DNA from: Erythrobacter sanguineus
GTDB taxonomy: Bacteria > Pseudomonadota > Alphaproteobacteria > Sphingomonadales > Sphingomonadaceae
NCBI RefSeq assembly: GCF_900143235.1
Contig: NZ_FRDF01000013.1
Span: forward strand, 1 to 64,000
Direction: 5' to 3'
DNA: 64,000 bases
Position numbers and translations under genes: made by a program. This document shows, piece by piece, positions 16,576 to 26,038 of this stretch. The notes beneath the pieces are model-generated. The model ran no database searches. It was not told the origin of the DNA and saw nothing but the letters and a program-made list of their open reading frames with translations. Every line of letters begins with the position of its first letter. Position 1 is the stretch's first letter.

Positions 16576-16647
16576 GACGAGAGAATGGGCCCTGATGAGA
16601 GGTTGGGACCGGAAGACAAGGTGGGACCTTATGAGAGCGTGGGCTGC
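16576..16647. repeat. Four imperfect 18-bp tandem repeats in the receptor leader
   Basis: Units start at 16576, 16594, 16612 and 16630 and read GACGAGAGAATGGGCCCT, GATGAGAGGTTGGGACCG, GAAGACAAGGTGGGACCT and TATGAGAGCGTGGGCTGC. The period is exact. They lie between the predicted promoter and the start codon, so they would form part of the 5' untranslated RNA. Confidence 0.7.
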
Positions 16648-16703
16648 CTTGGCGCGCGGCGAAACTGAACAGTCTCATCGGGACATGTGACAACATAACA
16701 TCG

Positions 16704-16730
16704 ATTATGGGACCGCCGTTACGATGTCAA
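16704..16730 (-). promoter_or_regulatory. Candidate sigma-70-like promoter for the TonB receptor operon
   Basis: On the minus strand TTGACA (16730-16725) is followed after 15 bases by CATAAT (16709-16704), about 140 bases before the receptor ATG. The spacer is two bases shorter than the optimum, so this is only a plausible promoter. Confidence 0.35.
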
Positions 16731-16867
16731 TCTTGTCTGATCAAGCCTTTGCGCAAACTCCAGCCCGCCATTTTCATCCCCGTGTGTCAGCCGCCGGAAA
16801 CCGCAGTTCAGGGATAATCCGACAAAAACCGTCCCGGACCGCCCGCGGACTTGCTATGGCGGGCACC

Positions 16868-17710
16868 ATGAACACCAGCACGCCCCCGCGAATCCCCGCC
16901 CCGAGAATTCTCAGCATCGCCGGTTCCGATTCCTCCGGCGGCGCAGGCATTCAGGCCGATCTGAAGACCATCGCCATGCTCGGCGGCTATGGCATGACGG
17001 CGATCACCGCGGTTACCGCGCAGAATTCGGTCGGGGTGCAGGCGATTGCGCCGATGGCCGGCGACATGGTGGCCGACCAGATCGCCTCGTGCATTTCCGA
17101 TATCGGGGTCGATGCGGTGAAGATCGGGATGCTGCATGATGCCGATATCATCGCCCATGTCGCGCGGGCGCTGGAAGGCGTGCGGGCGCCGATCGTGGTT
17201 GATCCGGTGATGATCGCCACCAGCGGCGCGGCGCTGATCGACCCCGAAGCCATCGCCGCCTTGCGCGAGACGCTGTTCCCGCGAGCGGCGCTGATCACTC
17301 CCAACCTGCCCGAACTCGGCCATCTTCTGGGCCGCAACCTCACCACCAGCGAACAGCTGGTCGAGGCGGCCGAAGAGCTTTCGCACATGACCGGGGCGGC
17401 GGTGCTGGCCAAGGGCGGGCATACGTCCGACGCGCGGATCATCGATGTGCTCTATGTGCCTCAGGCCCGTGCGGTGCAGTTCGATCACGCCCGCATCGAC
17501 ACGCCCCACACCCACGGCACGGGCTGCACGCTGTCATCGGCGATCGCGACCTTGCTCGGCCACGGCCAGCCGCTGGAACACGCGGTCAGGCTGGGCCGCC
17601 AATTCGTGATCCGCGCGATCGAGGCCGCCCCCGGGTTCGGGGCTGGCAATGGCCCGCTGGGGCATCAGGCGGTGCGGGCGGGCCAGCTTTCGCGTGACAG
17701 CGCGAAATAG
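16868..17710 (+). CDS. thiD: Bifunctional hydroxymethylpyrimidine kinase/phosphomethylpyrimidine kinase
   Basis: 280 aa from ATG 16868 (ATG 16856 is an equally possible start). It phosphorylates HMP and then HMP-phosphate in thiamine biosynthesis, in the cytosol. The ribokinase-fold start LSIAGSDSSGGAGIQADLKT is diagnostic of ThiD. GYGMTAITAVTAQNS and the anion hole/catalytic block HTHGTGCTLSSAIAT near the C-terminus contain the catalytic Cys of the family (GTGC). The length is normal. It overlaps the convergent acetyltransferase gene by 46 bases at the 3' ends. Confidence 0.93.
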   Translation: MNTSTPPRIPAPRILSIAGSDSSGGAGIQADLKTIAMLGGYGMTAITAVTAQNSVGVQAIAPMAGDMVADQIASCISDIGVDAVKIGMLHDADIIAHVARALEGVRAPIVVDPVMIATSGAALIDPEAIAALRETLFPRAALITPNLPELGHLLGRNLTTSEQLVEAAEELSHMTGAAVLAKGGHTSDARIIDVLYVPQARAVQFDHARIDTPHTHGTGCTLSSAIATLLGHGQPLEHAVRLGRQFVIRAIEAAPGFGAGNGPLGHQAVRAGQLSRDSAK

Positions 17711-18204
17711 ACGCTGTCGCACCATTCCCCGCCGATCAGCAAGGTCGCTTGCGCCCGGTGGCTTTCGGCAAACCCGAGCTTTTCCAGCAGGCGCATCGAA
17801 CCCGCATTGCGCGGATCGACATCGGCGATGATCTGTTCAAGCCGGTGCAGGGTAAAGGCGCGATCGATCACCGGGACAAGCGCCTCGGCGACCAGTCCCT
17901 GCCCCCACAGCGCCGGATCGATGATGTAGCCGATATCGGGAAAGCGGAAAAACCCCGCCTTGCCGACCGTGCGCCCCTGATATTCGATGATGAAATCGTC
18001 ACCTTCGCGGGGCTGTGTGGCGGCCATCGCCGCCAGCCAGTCGCGGGTCTGATCGGCGCTGTCGTGCGGGGGTGTGGCCCAGTAAGCCATCGCCGCCGGG
18101 TCAGAAAGAACCGCATGCATCCCGGCGAAATCATGTTCTGGCCGCACCCGGCGCAGCACCAGCCGCCGGGTGTGGATCACCGGGTCAGTCGCGCGGGAGC
18201 TCAT
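17665..18204 (-). CDS. GNAT-family N-acetyltransferase (RimJ/RimL-like)
   Basis: 179 aa from ATG 18204; a longer upstream frame lacks similarity and lies within the neighbouring gene. It opens with TRRLVLRRVRPEHDFAG, the beta1 strand of RimJ/RimL-type acetyltransferases. It continues with GYIIDPALWGQGLVAEAL (acetyl-CoA-binding motif A) and ends with NAGSMRLLEKLGFAE. It should transfer acetyl from acetyl-CoA to an amine, possibly an N-terminal residue; the substrate is unknown. The start overlaps the upstream LOG-family gene by 20 bases, suggesting co-transcription. Confidence 0.85.
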   Translation of the reverse strand: MSSRATDPVIHTRRLVLRRVRPEHDFAGMHAVLSDPAAMAYWATPPHDSADQTRDWLAAMAATQPREGDDFIIEYQGRTVGKAGFFRFPDIGYIIDPALWGQGLVAEALVPVIDRAFTLHRLEQIIADVDPRNAGSMRLLEKLGFAESHRAQATLLIGGEWCDSVYFALSRESWPARTA

Positions 18205-19060
18205 AGAAATCCGCGATGCAGTTCCACGCATCTTCTGCGGTTTCGCACCACTGGAACAGGTCAAGATCGGCTTTCGAAATCGTCCCTTCTTCTGCCAGCG
18301 CATCGAAATCGATCACCCGCGTCCAGAAATTCTTGCCGAACAGGATGATCGGGATCGGCTTCATCTTGCCGGTCTGGATCAGGGTCAGCAGTTCGAAGAA
18401 TTCGTCGAAGGTGCCAAAGCCCCCGGGGAACACCGCCACCGCGCGGGCGCGCAGCAGGAAGTGCAGCTTGCGCAGCGCGAAATAATGGAACTGGAAGCTG
18501 AGATAGGGCGTGACATAGGGGTTGGGCGCCTGTTCGTGGGGCAGCACAATGTTGAGCCCGATCGATTCGCTGCCCGCATCCGACGCCCCGCGATTGCCCG
18601 CTTCCATGATCGACGGCCCGCCGCCGGTGGTGACGATGAACTGGCGTTTGCCATCCTCGATGATCGCTTTCTCGCTGACCAGCCGGGCGAGTTTATAGGC
18701 CTCGTCGTAATATTTCGCCTTTTCGAAGAGCCGCTGGGCGACCTTCTGGTCGTGTTCGCTGCCGTTCTTCGCCGCCTCGATCCGGGCCTCGGCCTGGGCC
18801 GGTGAAGGGATGCGGGCCGAACCATACATCACCAGCGTCGATCCGATCCGCGCTTCATCCAGCAGCATTTCGGGCTTCAGCAGTTCAAGCTGGAAGCGAA
18901 CCGGGCGCAATTCCTCGCGCAGCAGGAATTCGGTGTCGCGGAACGCCAGCTTGTAGGCCGGATGCGCGGTCTGCGGGGTGCGCTCGGGCACGCCTTCGGC
19001 AAAGCGGGCTTCCTCGCCCGCCGGGTAGAACTTGCGGTTCGTGAGTTCTTTTTCAGTCAT
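18185..19060 (-). CDS. LOG/TIGR00730-family nucleotide phosphoribohydrolase-like protein
   Basis: 291 aa. The Rossmann-like fold carries VTTGGGPSIMEAGNRGA and the defining PGGFGTFDEFFE motif (PGGxGTxxE) near 205-215. Members once called lysine decarboxylases are nucleoside 5'-monophosphate phosphoribohydrolases. This longer form (about 290 aa, with an N-terminal helical region) is common in alphaproteobacteria and its physiological substrate is uncertain. It is cytosolic, with no signal peptide. It begins 75 bases downstream of the tRNA-Gln gene on the same strand. Confidence 0.85.
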   Translation of the reverse strand: MTEKELTNRKFYPAGEEARFAEGVPERTPQTAHPAYKLAFRDTEFLLREELRPVRFQLELLKPEMLLDEARIGSTLVMYGSARIPSPAQAEARIEAAKNGSEHDQKVAQRLFEKAKYYDEAYKLARLVSEKAIIEDGKRQFIVTTGGGPSIMEAGNRGASDAGSESIGLNIVLPHEQAPNPYVTPYLSFQFHYFALRKLHFLLRARAVAVFPGGFGTFDEFFELLTLIQTGKMKPIPIILFGKNFWTRVIDFDALAEEGTISKADLDLFQWCETAEDAWNCIADFYELPRD

Positions 19061-19134
19061 TGCTCGGCCCTAGGCGCGCTGGATTTGCGCGGCAAGCGGT
19101 TCGGAATGCCACGCATTTCAGGGGAAGGAAAGGC

Positions 19135-19208
19135 TGGATGCCCCGCGAGGATTCGAACCTCGATTGACGGAGTCAGAGTCCGTAGTCTTGCCATTAGACG
19201 ACGGGGCA
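19135..19208 (-). tRNA. tRNA-Gln (anticodon CTG)
   Basis: A complete cloverleaf on the minus strand. The acceptor TGCCCCG pairs with CGGGGCA, the anticodon arm is ACGGA-CTCTGAC-TCCGT giving anticodon CTG, the T arm is CGAGG-TTCGAAT-CCTCG, and the 3' CCA is encoded. It reads CAG codons. Confidence 0.97.
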
Positions 19209-19397
19209 ATCGCCGTGGCGCGCGGGTGCGGCACCGGAAGCGAGGGCGCTCCCTAGTTTTGTGCGCGCACAAGGTCAAGGCCATCCCGCACGATAACCCG
19301 GCGGGCGCGCTTGCCCTGCACCGGGGGTTGGGCTAGCTTGTGAACAGGTGCCGCGCGCAAACATTGCGCGTTTCGGTGATGTGAAAGTACAATCAGT

Positions 19398-20639
19398 ATG
19401 GCGGAAACTCTGCCGCCGGACAGGAATGGCAGGACTGGCAAGAAACGGGGCTCTAGGTCCGGCAAGGTAGTCGATTTTCGCTACAAACCCGCCCCCCAGT
19501 CCGAATCCCGCAAAAACGGCCAGAACGGCCGGGCCAAGGGTGCAGCCCAGCGCGGCAGCCCGCGGGCGGAGCATGATCTGGCCGCAATCGGCACGGTCCG
19601 CCCCGGCCATCAGGGCGAAGCCTATGCCGCGCTCGACCTTGGCACCAACAATTGCCGCTTGCTGATCGCCCGTCCTTCGGGCCGCGATTTCACTGTGATC
19701 GACGCCTTCAGCCGGGTGGTGAAGCTGGGCGAAGGGCTGGCCACCAATGGCCGCCTGTCGGACAAGGCGATGGACCGCACGCTCGCCGCCCTGTCGATCT
19801 GCGCTGACAAGCTGCAGCGCCGCAATGTCCGCCTTGCCCGCTCGGTCGCGACCGAGGCGTGCCGGCGTGCGACAAACGGCGAGGAATTCATCGAGCGGGT
19901 GCGGCACGAGACCGGAATCGCTCTGGATATCATCAGCGCCGAGGAAGAAGCGCGGCTGGCCGTGCTTGGCTGCCACATCCTGCTCGAGGCGGGCGAAGGC
20001 CCGGCGATGATCTTCGACATCGGCGGCGGTTCGACCGAACTGGTGCTGGTCGAGGCGGGCGGGCCGGAGGCGCGCCGGGTGCCGCGCATTCTCGACTGGC
20101 AAAGCGTGCCGTGGGGCGTTGTCTCGCTGACCGATACCGTCGGCCGCAGCGAAGAGGGCGAGACCGCGCGGGCCGCGCGCTATGTCCGGATGCGGCAACT
20201 GGTGGCGGACAGCTTTGCTCCCTTTGCCGCGCGGGTCACCGATGCGGCGGGGCACGCCGACATCCGTCTGCTCGGCACCAGCGGCACGGTGACAACCCTT
20301 GCCAGCCTCTATCTCGAACTGCCGAGCTATGATCGCCGCGCGGTTGACGGATTGATCGTGCCCGCGCCCGCCATGCGCGAAATCAGTTCGCGGCTATCCG
20401 TGATGACGCCTTATGAACGCAGCAACCTGCCCTGCATCGGTCAGGACCGCGCCGATCTGGTGGTGGCAGGTTGCGCCATCCTTGAAACAATTCTGGACCT
20501 GTGGCCTGCGCGGCGGCTGGGGGTCGCCGATCGCGGCATCCGCGAAGGCATCCTGCGCAGCCTGATGGCCGCCGAACGCCGCTCGGAACGGTCGCTGCGC
20601 GCGCTCCAGCAGTTGCGGTCGGGGCAACCTTCGTCATGA
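19398..20639 (+). CDS. Ppx/GppA-family exopolyphosphatase / pppGpp phosphatase
   Basis: 413 aa. An unusual basic, Gly/Arg/Lys-rich N-terminal extension of about 75 residues precedes the ASKHA-fold domain: ALDLGTNNCRLLIARP (phosphate loop 1), SVATEACRRATNG, ISAEEEARLAVLG and IFDIGGGSTELVLVE (loop 2). The family releases phosphate from polyphosphate or converts pppGpp to ppGpp; which reaction dominates cannot be told from sequence. Its stop overlaps the rlmE start by four bases. The extension could bind polyphosphate or nucleic acid, but it may also reflect a later true start. Confidence 0.88.
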   Translation: MAETLPPDRNGRTGKKRGSRSGKVVDFRYKPAPQSESRKNGQNGRAKGAAQRGSPRAEHDLAAIGTVRPGHQGEAYAALDLGTNNCRLLIARPSGRDFTVIDAFSRVVKLGEGLATNGRLSDKAMDRTLAALSICADKLQRRNVRLARSVATEACRRATNGEEFIERVRHETGIALDIISAEEEARLAVLGCHILLEAGEGPAMIFDIGGGSTELVLVEAGGPEARRVPRILDWQSVPWGVVSLTDTVGRSEEGETARAARYVRMRQLVADSFAPFAARVTDAAGHADIRLLGTSGTVTTLASLYLELPSYDRRAVDGLIVPAPAMREISSRLSVMTPYERSNLPCIGQDRADLVVAGCAILETILDLWPARRLGVADRGIREGILRSLMAAERRSERSLRALQQLRSGQPSS

Positions 20640-21301
20640 GCCGTTCCGGCAAGACACCCGACAAGCGGGTCAAGACCGCCAAGGGCCGCACGGCTTCGCA
20701 GGTGCGCTGGCTCGAACGTCAGCTCAATGATCCTTACGTCAGGCAGGCCAAGGCCGATGGCTATCGCAGCCGCGCGGCCTACAAGCTGATCGAGCTCGAC
20801 GAACGCTTCGGCCTGCTCAAGGGCGCGCAGAGGGTCGTCGATCTCGGCATTGCGCCGGGCGGGTGGGCGCAGGTGGTGCGCGCCCGCGTGCCCAAGGCGC
20901 AGGTGGTGGGGATCGACCTGCTGCCGGTGGAGCCGATCGAGGGTGTAACCATCTTCCAGATGGATTTCATGGCCGACGAAGCCCCGCAGGCGCTTACTGC
21001 CGCGCTTGGCGGATCGCCCGATCTGGTGCTGTCGGACATGGCGGCCAACACGGTCGGCCACAAGCAGACCGACCACCTGCGCACCATGGGTCTGGTCGAG
21101 GCGGCGGCGTGGTTTGCGGTGGAAAACCTGGCCGTGGGCGGGGCTTTCGTGGCCAAGGTGCTGGCGGGCGGCACCGATGCCGATCTGCTGGCCCTACTCA
21201 AGCAGCATTTCGCGCTGGTCAAACACGCCAAGCCGCCGGCCAGCCGCAAGGGCTCGTCGGAATGGTATGTGGTGGCGCAGAAGTTCAAGGGCCGCGATTA
21301 A
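20636..21301 (+). CDS. rlmE: 23S rRNA 2'-O-ribose U2552 methyltransferase
   Basis: 221 aa from ATG 20636, overlapping ppx/gppA by ATGA. FtsJ/RrmJ signatures are GYRSRAAYKLIELDERF (catalytic Lys of the KDKE tetrad), VVDLGIAPGGWAQV (SAM-binding motif I), VLSDMAANTVGH (catalytic Asp) and FVAKVLAG (third tetrad Lys), with SSEWYVVAQKFKG supplying the final Glu. It methylates U2552 of 23S rRNA late in 50S assembly. Pairing with a Ppx/GppA gene is common in alphaproteobacteria. Confidence 0.93.
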   Translation: MSRSGKTPDKRVKTAKGRTASQVRWLERQLNDPYVRQAKADGYRSRAAYKLIELDERFGLLKGAQRVVDLGIAPGGWAQVVRARVPKAQVVGIDLLPVEPIEGVTIFQMDFMADEAPQALTAALGGSPDLVLSDMAANTVGHKQTDHLRTMGLVEAAAWFAVENLAVGGAFVAKVLAGGTDADLLALLKQHFALVKHAKPPASRKGSSEWYVVAQKFKGRD

Positions 21302-21327
21302 CCGCGCGGCCCGGATTTGCCCGCGGT

Positions 21328-22005
21328 CTATGCGGCGGGCGCAGCTTCGGTTGAACCGCCTTCGGCAGCCTCTGCCTCGGCGGGATCGGCCTCACCCTCG
21401 GCAGGGGCCGCAGCAGGGGTGAATTCGGGCAGCGGCAAGCCTGGCCCCTGCGCGTTGAGATAGGCCGAAATCGCGGCGCGATCCCCGACCTTGGACAGAC
21501 CGGCAAAGCCCATCTTGGTGCCGGGGACGTAACCCTTGGGGTTCTTGAGCCAGGCGTCCATCTTTTCCCAGTCCCACTGGCCGCCCAGCGCCTTCAGCTC
21601 GTTGCTGTAGGCAAAACCGGGCTTGGCCGCCACTTGTGCGCCCATGATGGCGTGGAGGTTCGGGCCGACCCCGTTGGCACCGCCGGCAGCGATGGTGTGG
21701 CAGCTCTGGCACTTGGCATAGGCTTTTTCGCCAGCGGCGATCAGATCAGCCACCGGCGCCGCGTTCAACGCTTCGGCAATCGACATTTCCGCCGGGCCTG
21801 CGGCCTGTTCGACCGCGCCTTCGATCACGTAACCCAGCTGCTCCGGCCGCTCCGGGCTGTCGCCGTGGAAATACTTGCCCGACAGGATTGAGAGGCCAAG
21901 GCCGACAACGCCGGCGAACAGCACCCAGCCTGCGGCCGTGTTGAACAGATCGCCGCCGCCATTCTGGCTTGCAGCTTCGGATTGCGAAGAAGTGTCCTGA
22001 GTCAT
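21328..22005 (-). CDS. Membrane-anchored mono-heme cytochrome c
   Basis: 225 aa from ATG 22005. A single N-terminal TM (about 22-44, WVLFAGVVGLGLSILSG) acts as an uncleaved anchor. One CQSCH heme site (near 103) is followed by the axial Met in GTKMGF. A long Ala/Glu/Pro tail of about 35 residues ends the protein. It resembles CycM/cytochrome c552 of alphaproteobacteria, which shuttle electrons from the bc1 complex to terminal oxidases in the periplasm; here it could also serve photosynthetic electron flow. It is divergent from pheA, about 120 bases apart. Confidence 0.9.
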   Translation of the reverse strand: MTQDTSSQSEAASQNGGGDLFNTAAGWVLFAGVVGLGLSILSGKYFHGDSPERPEQLGYVIEGAVEQAAGPAEMSIAEALNAAPVADLIAAGEKAYAKCQSCHTIAAGGANGVGPNLHAIMGAQVAAKPGFAYSNELKALGGQWDWEKMDAWLKNPKGYVPGTKMGFAGLSKVGDRAAISAYLNAQGPGLPLPEFTPAAAPAEGEADPAEAEAAEGGSTEAAPAA

Positions 22006-22125
22006 CCCGGCAGGCCCATAGTGGCGGCCTCGTCCCTGCGCAAGGGCGATCATGGCACGATTTCTTGCAAGCTTTGCAAGCGGGCTTGCCGCCTTGCCCG
22101 CAGGTCTCTAGCAGCCGATGCCACC

Positions 22126-23019
22126 ATGCGTTCATTTCCCGGCCCTGCCCTTGAAATTGTCGACCGGATGCGCGCCGTCGCCGCCGCCGATCCTGCACGC
22201 GCGATTGCCTTTCAGGGATCGCCCGGCGCCAACTCGCACCGCGCTGCAACCGAGGCGCGGCCCGACCTGCTGCCGCTGCCCTGCTTCAGCTTCGAGGATG
22301 CGCTGGAAGCGGTGAAGGACGGGCGGGCCGGCCATGCCATCATCCCGATCGAGAATTCGCAGCACGGACGGGTGGCCGATATCCACTTCCTGCTGCCCGA
22401 AAGCGGGCTGAATATCACCGGCGAATTCTTCATGCCGATCCATCACGCGCTGATGGCGCTGGGCGATGGCCCGTTCGAGGCCGCCTACTCGCACCCGCAG
22501 GCGCTTGGCCAGTCGCGCCGCTATCTGCGGGCAAAGGGCATCGTGCCGCTGAGCCATGCCGATACTGCGGGCGCGGCAGCCTTCGTGGCGGAACGCGGCG
22601 ATCCGAATGTGGCGGCCATCGCCCCGGCCATCGCCGCCGAACTCTATGGCCTGCGCATCATCGAGGAAAATGTCGAGGACAGCCCTGACAACATGACCCG
22701 CTTTGTCATCCTCGCCAGCCAGCCCCTGCCCGCAGGCGCGCTGGCTGACAGGCCGGTGATGACCACCTTCGTGTTCGAGGTGAAGAACATCCCCGCCGCG
22801 CTGTTCAAGGCGATGGGCGGGTTCGCCACCAACGGGGTCAACATGACCAAGCTTGAATCCTACCAGAAGGGCACCAGCTTTTCGGCGACCACCTTCTATG
22901 CCGACATCATCGGCGCGCCGGGCGATCCGGCGGTTGATCGGGCGCTGGAGGAATGCGCCTTCCATTCCAAGCAATTGCGCATTCTGGGCACCTACGAACA
23001 GGCGCGCGCCAGAGGATAG
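22126..23019 (+). CDS. pheA: Prephenate dehydratase
   Basis: 297 aa from ATG 22126. It converts prephenate to phenylpyruvate, the committed step to phenylalanine. The catalytic domain opens with IAFQGSPGANSHRAA and contains IPIENSQHGRV and the NMTRFVIL motif with the catalytic Thr (about 190). A C-terminal ACT domain (about 208-290) carries NMTKLESYQKG, the ESRP-type Phe-binding motif for feedback inhibition. There is no chorismate mutase domain, so this is the monofunctional form. Confidence 0.93.
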   Translation: MRSFPGPALEIVDRMRAVAAADPARAIAFQGSPGANSHRAATEARPDLLPLPCFSFEDALEAVKDGRAGHAIIPIENSQHGRVADIHFLLPESGLNITGEFFMPIHHALMALGDGPFEAAYSHPQALGQSRRYLRAKGIVPLSHADTAGAAAFVAERGDPNVAAIAPAIAAELYGLRIIEENVEDSPDNMTRFVILASQPLPAGALADRPVMTTFVFEVKNIPAALFKAMGGFATNGVNMTKLESYQKGTSFSATTFYADIIGAPGDPAVDRALEECAFHSKQLRILGTYEQARARG

Positions 23020-23080
23020 CGCGCACGCACCCGGTTTCCCGGTTGCGCCCGCGTGCGCGCCATGCCACCACCCGGCAGGC

Positions 23081-23785
23081 ATGACCGCAGCGGCGCAGAC
23101 CCTCTCAGCCGAATACCCCGAAGACCCAGGTGCATCGTCTGGCTTCGATGCTGGCGCGTGGAACGCCTTGCGCGAAGATGGCGACCTGCAATTCGCGCCA
23201 GTCGAAATCCCCGAAATCAAGGCGCCTGAACCCGGCTGGTTCGAACGGATGCTGGCAAAGGTGTTCGATTTTCTCGCCGATCTGCTTGCCCCGGTGGGTC
23301 AGGCGCTGGGCGCTTCGTGGTCGTGGCTGCAATGGGTGCTGCTGGCGGCGGTGGCGGTGTTCGTGCTGGTGCTGCTGGTGCGCGCCTTCGGCCCCGGAGC
23401 CGAACGCCGCCGCCGCGTCGCCGACGAAGCCGAGGCCGAGTGGCAGCCCGAACGCGCTGCCAGCCTTGCGCTGCTGGAAGATGCCGACAGGCTCGCCGCC
23501 GAAGGCCGCTTTGATGAGGCCGCGCGCCTGCTGCTGCGCCGCAGCGTCGGCCAGATCGCCGCCGCGCGGCCCGAACTGGTCGAACCGTCGAGCACCGCGC
23601 GCGAATTGTCGGCGCTCCCCGCCCTGCCCGAAGCTGCGCGCACCGCGTTCCGGATCATTGCCGAGCGGGTCGAACGCAGCCTGTTCGCCTTGCGCGCGCT
23701 TGACCGGGCCGACTGGGAAGCCGCCCGCGCAGCCTATGCCGATTTCGCGCTCGCCCGCCTTGCCGGGCAGGAACGCGCGGCATGA
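23081..23785 (+). CDS. DUF4129-type membrane protein, first gene of the MoxR operon
   Basis: 234 aa from ATG 23081, preceded by a GGCAGG-like SD. The N-terminal region (1-75) is acidic and proline-containing, a single TM spans about 83-105 (LQWVLLAAVAVFVLVLLVRA), and the C-terminal half carries the DUF4129 pattern AASLALLEDADRLAAEGRFDEAARLLLRR cut by helices, resembling a short repeat-like helical domain. Such proteins accompany MoxR/DUF58 clusters and are also seen fused to transglutaminase domains. The function is unknown; it probably belongs to an envelope complex. The stop overlaps the next start by ATGA. Confidence 0.8.
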   Translation: MTAAAQTLSAEYPEDPGASSGFDAGAWNALREDGDLQFAPVEIPEIKAPEPGWFERMLAKVFDFLADLLAPVGQALGASWSWLQWVLLAAVAVFVLVLLVRAFGPGAERRRRVADEAEAEWQPERAASLALLEDADRLAAEGRFDEAARLLLRRSVGQIAAARPELVEPSSTARELSALPALPEAARTAFRIIAERVERSLFALRALDRADWEAARAAYADFALARLAGQERAA

Positions 23786-25056
23786 GCGACGGCGGCACTG
23801 CGGCTGTGCGCGGGGGCTTTTCGCGCGGGGGCGCGCTGGCGCTGGTGGCCGCAGGCTTCGCCCTGTTCCTTGCGATGGTGTGGCTGATCGCCGCGGGCGA
23901 GGAATTCGGCGGGGACAGCAATAATGGTCAGGCCCACGCCGCAGCCAAGGGGCTGAACGGCTATGCCGGGCTTGTCCGGCTGCTTGAAGCCGAGGGTTTT
24001 GACGTCTCCAGTTCGCGCAGCCCCGCCGGGCTGGAAACCGAGGGCCTGCTGGTGCTGACCCCGCCGCCCGCCACCGACGCTGCGGCGCTGGGCGAACTGC
24101 TGCGCAAGCGCGAGAACATCGGCCCGACCCTGGTGATCCTGCCCAAGTGGTCTGCGCTGCGCCCGCCCCAGATCCTCCCGCGCGAGGTGCGCGAAAAGTT
24201 CAAGCCGGGATGGGTGATCCTTGGCGCAGCCCAGGAACTGGAATGGCCTTCCGCGCTGCCCGCCCCCTACAGCTTCACGCACGGGCTGGAAACGCTGGAG
24301 GCTGACGAGGAGCCGGGCTGGGAAGGTCTCGGCCTGAGCGGCGATTTGCCCACGCGCACCATTCCTTATGCCGCCGATACCCCGCTTCACGGGGCGCTGA
24401 TGACCGACGCGGCAGGGCATTGGCTGGCGACCCGCGTGCTGGGCAAGGAAGGCAGCGAATTTTACGAGAACGCGCACTGGACGACCTTTGTGGTCGAACC
24501 CGATCTGGTGAACAATTACGGCCTTGCCGACCGGCAGCGCGCCGCCGCAGCGCTCGCGCTGGTGCGCGATGCCGCCTATGAAGGCGACATCACGGAGGTT
24601 ACCTTCGACCTTACCCTCAATGGCTTTGGCGCGTCGGAGAACCTGTTGACGCTGGCCTTCCGTCCGCCCTTCCTCGCCGCGACGCTGTGCCTGATCATGG
24701 CGCTGCTGATCATCGGCTGGCGTGCGTTCCAGCGCTTCGGCCCGCCCGCTGCCGGGGCCGGGCCGGCGATCGCTTTCGGCAAGCAGCGGCTGATCGCCAA
24801 TGGCGCCGGGCTGATCCTGCGGGCGCGGCGGTTTGGCCTGCTGGGCGTGCCCTATGCCGCATTGTCGGCGCGGCGGATTGCCGAGCGGCTTGGCCTTGCA
24901 CGGCCTGATGCTGCCATGATCGACGATGCGCTTGCCCGCCGCCTGCCCGGCGAAGAACCCTTCTCGCGCCGCGCCGCGCGGCTCGAATCCGCCCGAAAAC
25001 CCGCCGACATCCTCAGCGCCGCGCAGGCGCTGGACGATCTGACCACCAAGCTGTGA
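23782..25056 (+). CDS. DUF4350-domain membrane protein
   Basis: 424 aa. TM1 spans about 14-35. An extracytoplasmic DUF4350 domain follows (about 48-270), resembling the glutamine-amidotransferase-like fold; it includes [17 protein letters not shown] and [10 protein letters not shown], and [19 protein letters not shown] marks its end. A second TM (about 293-311) precedes a cytoplasmic helical tail. It is a standard partner of MoxR AAA proteins in this operon type, and its biochemical role is unknown. ATGA overlap with the gene before it; MoxR starts 16 bases later. Confidence 0.82.
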   Translation: MSDGGTAAVRGGFSRGGALALVAAGFALFLAMVWLIAAGEEFGGDSNNGQAHAAAKGLNGYAGLVRLLEAEGFDVSSSRSPAGLETEGLLVLTPPPATDAAALGELLRKRENIGPTLVILPKWSALRPPQILPREVREKFKPGWVILGAAQELEWPSALPAPYSFTHGLETLEADEEPGWEGLGLSGDLPTRTIPYAADTPLHGALMTDAAGHWLATRVLGKEGSEFYENAHWTTFVVEPDLVNNYGLADRQRAAAALALVRDAAYEGDITEVTFDLTLNGFGASENLLTLAFRPPFLAATLCLIMALLIIGWRAFQRFGPPAAGAGPAIAFGKQRLIANGAGLILRARRFGLLGVPYAALSARRIAERLGLARPDAAMIDDALARRLPGEEPFSRRAARLESARKPADILSAAQALDDLTTKL

Positions 25057-25072
25057 CAGGGATACGCAACCA

Positions 25073-26035
25073 ATGACCATGAGCCTTCAGGACGTGCGCA
25101 GTCTCGCCGATGCCATCCGCGCCGAAATCGCCAAGGCGATCGTCGGGCAGGACGACATGGTGGACATGCTGCTGGTGGCGCTGCTTTCGGAAGGCCATGT
25201 GCTGATGGAAGGCCCGCCGGGCACCGCCAAGACCTTCCTCGCCAATGCCTTTGCCACGGCGCTGGGCCTCGATTTCGGGCGCATCCAGTTCACCCCTGAT
25301 CTGCTGCCGGGAGATATTCTGGGGTCGAACCTGTTCAACTTCCAGACCAGCCAGTTCACCCTGACTCGCGGCCCGATCTTCTGCGATCTGCTGCTGGCGG
25401 ATGAAATCAACCGCACCCCGCCCAAAACGCAGGCCGCGCTGCTTGAGGCGATGCAGGAACGCCGCGTCACGCTGGACGGGGAAACCCACCGCCTGCCCGA
25501 ACGTTTCATGGTGGTGGCGACCCAGAACCCGATCGAGAATCAGGGCGTCTATCCCCTGCCCGAAGCCCAGCTTGACCGGTTCCTGTTCAAGCTGCTGGTG
25601 CCCTACCCCGCCGAGGCCGAGGAGGCGCGGATCGTTGCCACCTATGGCCAGCGTTCCGGCCCGCAGCGGCCCGCCGATCTGGGCGTGGTCGCGGTCACCA
25701 ACGCCGCCGGGATCGGCGCGGCGAGCGCGGCCTTGGCGCAGGTCACCGTGGCTGACGAGATCACCTCCTATGTCGTGCGGCTGGTGCGCGCCACCCGCGA
25801 CCATGCCGAACTGACCGTGGGCGCATCCCCGCGCGCCGCGGTGCTGCTGGCCGGGGCCGCCCGCGCCCGCGCAGCGCTGGAAGGGCGCGATTACGTGATT
25901 CCCGATGATGTTAAGGCGCTGGCCGTGCCGGTGCTGCGCCACCGCCTGACGCTCAGTCCGGCGGCCGAGATCGAGGGACGCGACATGGAAACGCTGGTGG
26001 CCGAACTGGTCGAAAGCACCGAGGCACCCCGCTAG
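25073..26035 (+). CDS. MoxR-family AAA+ ATPase
   Basis: 320 aa. Walker A GPPGTAKT lies near 46-53, Walker [22 protein letters not shown] near 105-125, sensor 1 MVVATQNP, and the lid ends [16 protein letters not shown] then [15 protein letters not shown]. MoxR proteins act as chaperones in assembly or metal loading of partner proteins, typically together with a DUF58/von Willebrand-like protein encoded next door, as here. Cytosolic, probably hexameric. The clients are likely products of this same operon. Confidence 0.93.
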   Translation: MTMSLQDVRSLADAIRAEIAKAIVGQDDMVDMLLVALLSEGHVLMEGPPGTAKTFLANAFATALGLDFGRIQFTPDLLPGDILGSNLFNFQTSQFTLTRGPIFCDLLLADEINRTPPKTQAALLEAMQERRVTLDGETHRLPERFMVVATQNPIENQGVYPLPEAQLDRFLFKLLVPYPAEAEEARIVATYGQRSGPQRPADLGVVAVTNAAGIGAASAALAQVTVADEITSYVVRLVRATRDHAELTVGASPRAAVLLAGAARARAALEGRDYVIPDDVKALAVPVLRHRLTLSPAAEIEGRDMETLVAELVESTEAPR

Positions 26036-26038
26036 GCA

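Larger units (their letters stand above)
16566..16867. other. Intergenic region between the TonB receptor and thiD
   Basis: About 300 bases between divergent genes. It holds the SD of the receptor, four imperfect 18-bp tandem repeats (16576-16647), a candidate leftward promoter (16704-16730) and about 130 bases before thiD with no obvious motif. No Fur-like box was recognised by eye, despite the siderophore-type receptor. Confidence 0.5.
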
